Assembly (NCBI GenBank): GCA_910579545.1
Contig: CAJTVI010000087.1
Location: 1-8,849, forward strand
Source: an uncultured Oscillospiraceae bacterium
GTDB taxonomy: Bacteria; Bacillota; Clostridia; Oscillospirales; Ruminococcaceae
DNA: 8,849 bases
Direction of reading: 5' to 3'
The position numbers and the translations under genes were made by a program. Positions 4,936-8,849 of this stretch are shown here, in pieces (position 1 is the first letter of the stretch; the number at the start of each line of letters is the position of its first letter). Under the pieces are notes generated by a model. It worked only from the letters and a program-made list of their open reading frames with translations. It had not been told where the DNA came from and searched no databases.

Positions 4936-6213
4936 TCAAAATACATAGTCAAACTCAAACTCGCCGATCTTGATGGTGTCGTCCTCCTCCACCCCCTGCC
5001 GCACCAGCTCGTCCAGGATGCCGCTCTCGCCCAGCTGGCGCTGGAAGTATTGCAGGCTCTCGTAATCGTCCACGTCGCTGCCCTCCAAGATGCGCTCCAG
5101 CCAGGGGGCCTCGACCACAAAAACGTGCGGCTCGGGATGCTGCACCGCAAAGGCGCGGCCCTCGGCCCTGGGCTCGGGCGGCAAAAACTCCGGCTCGTAC
5201 ACCCGCACCGGGGGCAGGGCGGCCAGCCGCTCGTACACCATGCCGGGCAGCGCGTCCAGCCCCTGGCGGGTGGCGGCCGAGATGGCCGCAAACTCCAGCC
5301 CCTTTTGCTCTGCATACCGCCGCAGCCGCTCTACCTGCTCTTTTCCGGCAGCGTCGCACTTGTTGGCCAGCAAGATCTGCGGCCGCCCGGCCAGCGCCGG
5401 GCTGAAGCGCGCAAGTTCGGCGTTGATCGTTTCAAAATCCGCGATGGGATCCCGCCCCTCGCTGCCCGAGGCGTCCACCAGATGCAAGAGCAGCCGGCAC
5501 CGCTCCACATGGCGCAAAAAGTCGTGCCCCAGGCCGATCCCCTCGCTGGCCCCCTCGATCAGGCCCGGGATGTCGGCCGCCACAAAGCTGGCCTCCGGGC
5601 CTACCCGCACCACCCCCAGCACCGGGCTCAGGGTGGTAAAGGGGTAGTTTGCGATCTTGGGCTTTGCCGCGCTGATGGCCGAAATCAGGGTGGATTTGCC
5701 CACGTTGGGAAAACCGACCAGCCCCACGTCGGCAATCAGCTTGAGCTCCAAAATGACCTCCCGCTCCTCGCCGGGGAAACCGGGCTTTGCAAATTTGGGG
5801 ATCTGGCGGGTGGGGCTGGCAAAATGCACGTTGCCCCAGCCGCCGCGCCCGCCCCGGGCCGCCACCACCGGCTCGTCGCCCGAAACGTCCGCGATCACAA
5901 GGCCGCTGGCCGCGTCCTTTACGAGGGTGCCCCGGGGCACACGGATCACAAGATCCGGCGCGTTTTTGCCGCTGCACCGCGCCCCGCTGCCGTTTTGGCC
6001 GGCCTCGGCCGCGTACTTGCGCTTATAGCGGAAATCCATCAGGGTAGAGAGGTTGTCGTCCGCCACAAACAGCACGCTGCCGCCCCGCCCGCCGTCGCCG
6101 CCGTCCGGCCCGCCGGCCGCCACAAATTTTTCGCGGTGGAAGCTTACCGCCCCATCGCCGCCCTTGCCGGCCTTGAGGATGATCCTTGCAATGTCTACAA
6201 AATTGCCCGCCAT
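4936..6213 (-). CDS. obg: GTPase Obg/CgtA, ribosome-assembly factor
   Basis: The 425-residue protein has the full Obg layout. A Gly-rich N-terminal Obg fold (about 1-158) carries AGKGGDGAVSFHREKF and GGPDGGDGGRGG. The G domain has GFPNVGKS (167-174), DIPG (214-217), NKCD (284-287) and SAA (312-314). A C-terminal OCT domain (about 340-425) ends in an acidic/aromatic tail. Obg proteins bind the 50S subunit late in assembly and link GTP/ppGpp levels to growth and, in Bacillus, to sporulation and stress signalling. The start is supported by AAGGAG 10 bases upstream. Placement after rplU-rpmA is the common bacterial order. I found no clear promoter in the 143-base gap after rpmA, so expression may depend on read-through of the rpmA terminator. 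Confidence 0.97.
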   Translation of the reverse strand: MAGNFVDIARIILKAGKGGDGAVSFHREKFVAAGGPDGGDGGRGGSVLFVADDNLSTLMDFRYKRKYAAEAGQNGSGARCSGKNAPDLVIRVPRGTLVKDAASGLVIADVSGDEPVVAARGGRGGWGNVHFASPTRQIPKFAKPGFPGEEREVILELKLIADVGLVGFPNVGKSTLISAISAAKPKIANYPFTTLSPVLGVVRVGPEASFVAADIPGLIEGASEGIGLGHDFLRHVERCRLLLHLVDASGSEGRDPIADFETINAELARFSPALAGRPQILLANKCDAAGKEQVERLRRYAEQKGLEFAAISAATRQGLDALPGMVYERLAALPPVRVYEPEFLPPEPRAEGRAFAVQHPEPHVFVVEAPWLERILEGSDVDDYESLQYFQRQLGESGILDELVRQGVEEDDTIKIGEFEFDYVF

Positions 6214-6309
6214 ATTCCCTTTTCTCCTTGATCGTTCAGCCAGCCGCCGCAGGCCGCAAAGGCCGCCCTTCCCCCGTTTTTGCCCGGGGCTTTTGGCCGG
6301 TATGGGCCC

Positions 6310-6346
6310 TTCAACACAAAAGCCGAGCCAAAACGGCCCGGCTTTT
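6310..6346 (-). terminator. Rho-independent terminator of rplU-rpmA
   Basis: On the minus strand AAAAGCCGGGCC (6335-6346) pairs with GGCTCGGCTTTT (6318-6329) over 12 bp including one G-U, with a 5-base loop. The T-rich end TTTTGTGTTG follows. It lies 11 bases after the rpmA stop and separates the ribosomal protein genes from obg. Confidence 0.85.
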
Positions 6347-6356
6347 GGTAAAAAGC

Positions 6357-6608
6357 TTACTGCTTGATGCTGACCTTTTTGCGGTCGCGGCCCAGCCGCT
6401 CAAAGCTGACCCTGCCGTCTTTTAAGGCAAACAGGGTATCGTCGCTGCCAATGCCCACATTCTCGCCCGGGTGGATGTGGGTGCCGCGCTGACGCACCAG
6501 AATGTTGCCGGCCAGCACAAACTGCCCGTCGGCCCGCTTAACGCCCAGGCGCTTTGCCTCGGAATCACGGCCGTTTTTTGTAGAGCCTACGCCTTTTTTA
6601 TGTGCCAT
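6357..6608 (-). CDS. rpmA: 50S ribosomal protein bL27
   Basis: The 83-residue product starts MAHKKGVGSTKNGRDSEAKR and continues with LGVKR, VLAGNILVRQRGT, GENVGIGSDDTLFALKDG, all diagnostic of L27. The N-terminal tail reaches the peptidyl-transferase centre and helps place tRNAs. Most Firmicutes make L27 with about nine extra N-terminal residues that the protease Prp removes. Here the protein begins directly at the mature-like end, as in E. coli. The start is fixed by AAGGAGG, which overlaps the TAA of rplU; only 14 bases separate the two genes, leaving no room for the usual prp gene. A strong terminator follows. Confidence 0.97.
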   Translation of the reverse strand: MAHKKGVGSTKNGRDSEAKRLGVKRADGQFVLAGNILVRQRGTHIHPGENVGIGSDDTLFALKDGRVSFERLGRDRKKVSIKQ

Positions 6609-6622
6609 GCTGTATTCCCTCC

Positions 6623-6934
6623 TTAGCCGTTGATAGCGGTGATCTCGACCTTGGTGTACGGCTGGCGGTGGCCCATATGGCGCGCGCTGCCCTTCTTTGG
6701 CCGATAGCGGATGATGTTGAGCTTTTTGCCCTTGCCGTTTTTAAGCACCTTGGCGGTAACGCTGGCGCCCTCCACGGCGGGGGTGCCCACCTTGACGCTG
6801 CCTTCCTCGCCCACGGCCAGCACGGTGTCAAAGCTGATCTCGGCGCCTTCGGCTGCTTCCATCTTTTCAACAAACACAACGTCGCCCTGCTGGACGCGAT
6901 ACTGCTTGCCGCCGGTAACAATTACTGCGTACAT
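6623..6934 (-). CDS. rplU: 50S ribosomal protein bL21
   Basis: The 103-residue protein opens MYAVIVTGGKQYRVQ and ends with GHRQPYTKVEITAI, the hallmark ends of L21, at the normal family length. L21 binds 23S rRNA and contacts L20 during early 50S assembly. I chose ATG at 6934, preceded by AGAGGAAA, over an in-frame upstream start that would add 19 non-homologous residues. It is the first gene of the rplU-rpmA pair and has its own promoter, about 80 bases upstream of the start, with a leader that contains a hairpin. Its stop codon TAA is part of the rpmA ribosome binding site, so the two genes are probably translationally coupled. Confidence 0.97.
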   Translation of the reverse strand: MYAVIVTGGKQYRVQQGDVVFVEKMEAAEGAEISFDTVLAVGEEGSVKVGTPAVEGASVTAKVLKNGKGKKLNIIRYRPKKGSARHMGHRQPYTKVEITAING

Positions 6935-6975
6935 GGTATTTCCTCTTTCTTTCAGTCTCGCTGGTAAACAAGGCG

Positions 6976-6992
6976 GATGGGCGCCGCCCATC
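6976..6992 (-). promoter_or_regulatory. Hairpin in the rplU leader, possible autoregulatory site
   Basis: GATGGGC (6976-6982) and GCCCATC (6986-6992) form a perfect 7-bp stem with a 3-base loop, in the roughly 80-base untranslated leader of rplU. Ribosomal protein leaders, including an L21 leader class in Firmicutes, often contain structures bound by the protein product. I cannot match this one to the known L21 consensus by eye, so regulation is inference. Confidence 0.4.
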
Positions 6993-7022
6993 TCTTAGCT
7001 GCCCAGACCATGCGGCCATACT

Positions 7023-7051
7023 ACTATAGCATAGCCTGCGCCAAAGCGCAA
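7023..7051 (-). promoter_or_regulatory. Promoter of rplU-rpmA
   Basis: On the minus strand TTGCGC (7046-7051), a 17-base spacer and TATAGT (7023-7028) form a sigma-A-type promoter with an extended -10 (TGC before TATAGT). An inverted repeat TGCGC/GCGCA (7037-7041 and 7046-7050) overlaps the -35 box and spacer. Transcription should start near 7016. Confidence 0.7.
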
Positions 7052-7093
7052 GCTTTTTTTGCGGTTTTTCCCTGGTTTTTGCCTGCTCCTCTT

Positions 7094-7130
7094 CTGTTAA
7101 GGCTGCCGCCTTTACAGCTTTTAAGGCAGC
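7094..7130 (-). other. Two alternative hairpins after guaB
   Basis: One stem pairs 7094-7103 with 7108-7117 (9 of 10 positions). Another pairs GCTGCC (7102-7107) with GGCAGC (7125-7130). They share bases and exclude each other. Neither is followed by a T-run on the minus strand, so guaB has no standard intrinsic terminator that I can see. Confidence 0.4.
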
Positions 7131-7141
7131 AAACCAGAGGT

Positions 7142-8644
7142 TTAGTTGGCGGGGTTGTTTTTGAGGATAACGTCGTGGCTGCCGCCCTCCACGATGCTGG
7201 TGGAGGAAACCACCGTGAGCCGGGCCTTTTGCTGCAACTCGGGGATCGAGAGCGCCCCGCAGTTGCACATGGTGCTGCGCACCTTGTACAGGGTGGTGCC
7301 CACGCCGTCGGCCAGGCTGCCGGCGTAGGGCACATAGCTGTCTACCCCTTCCTCAAAGCTCAGCTTGGTGGCCCCGCCCAGATCGTACCGCTGCCAGTTG
7401 CGGGCCCGGTTGGAGCCCTCGCCCCAGTACTCCTTTACATAGTTGCCGTTGATGCGCAGCTTGTTGGTGGGGCTCTCGTCAAAGCGGGCAAAATAGCGGC
7501 CCAGCATTACAAAATCCGCCCCCATGGCAAGGGCCAGGGTGATGTGGTAGTCGTGCACGATGCCGCCGTCCGAGCAGATGGGCACATACACGCCGGTCTC
7601 CTTGTAGTACTCGTCCCGGGCGCGGGCCACCTCGATCACAGCCGTGGCCTGCCCGCGGCCAATACCCTTGGTCTCGCGGGTGATACAGATCGAGCCGCCG
7701 CCGATGCCGATCTTTACAAAGTCCGCCCCGGCCTTGGCCAAAAAGCGGAAGCCCTCGCGGTCCACCACGTTGCCCGCGCCCACCTTGACCTTATCGCCGT
7801 ACTGTTCGCGCACCCAGGCAAGGGTGCGGGCCTGCCATTCCGAAAAGCCTTCGGAGGAGTCGATGCAGAGCACGTCCACCCCGGCCTTTACCAGGGCCGG
7901 CACCCGCTGGGCGTAATCGCGGGTGTTGATGCCCGCGCCCACCACATAGCTCTTGCCGGCGTCCAGCAATTCATGGACGTTTTCTTTGTGGCTGTCGTAA
8001 TCCTTGCGGAAGACCATGTACTTGAGCCGGCCCTCGGCGTCGATGAGGGGCAGGCTGTTGATTTTATTGTCCCAGATGATGTCGTTGGCTTCCTTGAGGG
8101 TGGTGGTATCCGGCGCGGTGACCAGCTTGTCGAAGGGGGTCATGAACTCGGTGACCTTGAGGTCGGTGCTCATGCGGCTGATGCGGTAGTCCCGGCTGGC
8201 CACGATGCCCAAAAGCCGGCCGTTCGCAGTGCCGTCGTGGGTGATGGCAACGGTGGAATGGCCGGTTTTTTCCTTGAGGGCCAGCACGTCGGCCAAGGTC
8301 GCCTCGGGCGAAAGGTTGGAGTCGCTGGTAACAAAGCCCTTTTTGTAGCTCTTGACCCGGGAGACCATCGCAGCCTCGTTTTCGATGCTCTGGGAACCGT
8401 AGATAAAGGCGATGCCCCCCTGCTTTGCCAGGGCGATGGCGAGGTTTTCGCCCGAGACCGACTGCATGATCGCGCTGACCATGGGGATGTTCATGGTGAG
8501 GGGGCAGTCCTCCTCGCCCTTGCGGTACTTGACCAGCGGGGTCTTGAGGCTCACCGCGTCCGGGACGCACTCGGAGGAGGAATAGCCCGGCACCAGCAGG
8601 TATTCCCCAAAGGTGCGGGACGGCTCTTCAAAATAATAGGCCAT
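7142..8644 (-). CDS. guaB: IMP dehydrogenase
   Basis: The 500-residue enzyme oxidises IMP to XMP with NAD+, the first committed step to GMP. The barrel is split by a CBS-pair (Bateman) insert at about 105-225. The catalytic loop GIGGGSICITRETKGIGRGQ (313-332) holds the nucleophile Cys320 and the potassium-binding turn. SDGGIV (358-363) has the IMP-ribose/phosphate Asp359. The mobile flap carries the Arg419-Tyr420 dyad in ARNWQRYDLGG. Length and landmarks match IMPDH fully. From memory the sequence is strikingly like Tritrichomonas foetus IMPDH, with the same landmarks shifted by one residue (Cys319, Arg418, Tyr419 there). Lys311 and Glu432 match the residues linked to low mycophenolic-acid sensitivity in that enzyme. 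AAGGAG lies 8 bases before the ATG. It has its own promoter and stands apart from other purine genes. Confidence 0.96.
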   Translation of the reverse strand: MAYYFEEPSRTFGEYLLVPGYSSSECVPDAVSLKTPLVKYRKGEEDCPLTMNIPMVSAIMQSVSGENLAIALAKQGGIAFIYGSQSIENEAAMVSRVKSYKKGFVTSDSNLSPEATLADVLALKEKTGHSTVAITHDGTANGRLLGIVASRDYRISRMSTDLKVTEFMTPFDKLVTAPDTTTLKEANDIIWDNKINSLPLIDAEGRLKYMVFRKDYDSHKENVHELLDAGKSYVVGAGINTRDYAQRVPALVKAGVDVLCIDSSEGFSEWQARTLAWVREQYGDKVKVGAGNVVDREGFRFLAKAGADFVKIGIGGGSICITRETKGIGRGQATAVIEVARARDEYYKETGVYVPICSDGGIVHDYHITLALAMGADFVMLGRYFARFDESPTNKLRINGNYVKEYWGEGSNRARNWQRYDLGGATKLSFEEGVDSYVPYAGSLADGVGTTLYKVRSTMCNCGALSIPELQQKARLTVVSSTSIVEGGSHDVILKNNPAN

Positions 8645-8673
8645 GGTTCGATCTCCTTCTTTCTTGATTCCAT

Positions 8674-8704
8674 GGAAAGCCGGCGGCGGGCGGCCGCCCT
8701 TTCC
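8674..8704 (-). other. Hairpin in the guaB leader
   Basis: GGAAAG (8674-8679) pairs with CTTTCC (8699-8704), and the GC-rich interior can extend the stem with GCGGC/GCCGC. It lies in the roughly 85-base untranslated leader, about 15 bases before the ribosome binding site. I could not see a purine riboswitch core here. The role is unknown. Confidence 0.4.
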
Positions 8705-8735
8705 GGGCTGTTGGCGGCTCGATCGTTTTCCGCTA

Positions 8736-8764
8736 AGTATACCACATCCGCCCTCAAATTACAA
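8736..8764 (-). promoter_or_regulatory. Promoter of guaB
   Basis: On the minus strand TTGTAA (8759-8764), a 17-base spacer and TATACT (8736-8741) form a sigma-A-type promoter with an extended -10 (TGG before TATACT). The -35 lies in an AT-rich near-palindrome (AATTGTAATT). The start of transcription should be near 8729. Confidence 0.8.
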
Positions 8765-8781
8765 TTGCAGAGCACCATTTT

Positions 8782-8810
8782 TTGCCCATTTTTGCTGTAG
8801 GTGTTACAAT
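8782..8810 (+). promoter_or_regulatory. Divergent promoter for a gene beyond the right edge
   Basis: On the plus strand TTGCCC (8782-8787), a 17-base spacer and TACAAT (8805-8810) form a promoter with an extended -10 (TGT before TACAAT). Its -35 is 17 bases from the guaB -35, so the two promoters stand back to back. The A/G-rich end of the window (8818-8849) contains no start codon for the downstream gene, which must begin outside. Confidence 0.6.
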
Positions 8811-8849
8811 GATGTGAAACAAAAAAAGGGAAAAAGGATAGCGAATAGG

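Noticed and set aside
6214..6317. Promoter for obg
   Set aside because: No pair of -35 and -10 boxes with acceptable spacing is visible, only GC-rich short stems; expression from upstream remains the simpler reading.
8645..8735. Possible purine riboswitch in the guaB leader
   Set aside because: The leader is GC-rich with a single simple hairpin. I do not see the conserved three-way-junction core, so no riboswitch is claimed.

Overview
The window reads as chromosomal core sequence from a GC-rich Firmicute, most likely of the Oscillospiraceae/Ruminococcaceae (Faecalibacterium/Subdoligranulum/Gemmiger type). This rests on very high GC at third codon positions, Firmicute-type Shine-Dalgarno sequences (AAGGAGG) before most genes, a PASTA receptor-kinase-like protein, Mini-RNase III, and an RsmF-type methyltransferase with its C-terminal RNA-binding domain. 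The genus is an inference. I see no insertion sequence, phage gene, CRISPR array, tRNA or rRNA.

All large genes lie on the minus strand. From right to left (their direction of transcription) they are guaB (IMP dehydrogenase), rplU-rpmA (ribosomal proteins L21 and L27), obg (ribosome-associated GTPase), mrnC (Mini-RNase III), then rsmF (rRNA cytosine methyltransferase), yebC (YebC/PmpR/TACO1 family) and a zinc-ribbon/kinase-like/PASTA membrane protein cut by the left edge. Most of this is ribosome assembly and translation: L21, L27, Obg, a 23S-processing nuclease and an rRNA methyltransferase. guaB supplies guanine nucleotides. Good sigma-A-type promoters are visible before guaB, rplU and yebC, and a divergent one near the right edge drives a plus-strand gene outside the window.

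The one plus-strand gene is a 45-codon reading frame (4089-4226) with a strong ribosome binding site. It encodes an extremely Asn/Ser/Thr/Gln-rich peptide. Upstream is a long perfect inverted repeat, and downstream are two mutually exclusive GC-rich hairpins, the second ending in a T-run. This gene and its hairpins are the least explained part of the window.

The most notable points in the known genes are these. The kinase domain has lost its essential Lys and both catalytic Asp residues, so it looks like a pseudokinase receptor. L27 lacks the N-terminal extension typical of Firmicutes, and the Prp protease gene usually found between rplU and rpmA is missing. The IMP dehydrogenase closely resembles, from memory, the Tritrichomonas foetus enzyme. 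A 15-bp hairpin sits directly in front of the dsRNA-specific nuclease gene mrnC.

No gene-free stretch exceeds 300 bases. The larger gaps (3915-4088, 4227-4425, 6214-6356, 6935-7141, 8645-8849) hold the promoters, hairpins and terminators listed.
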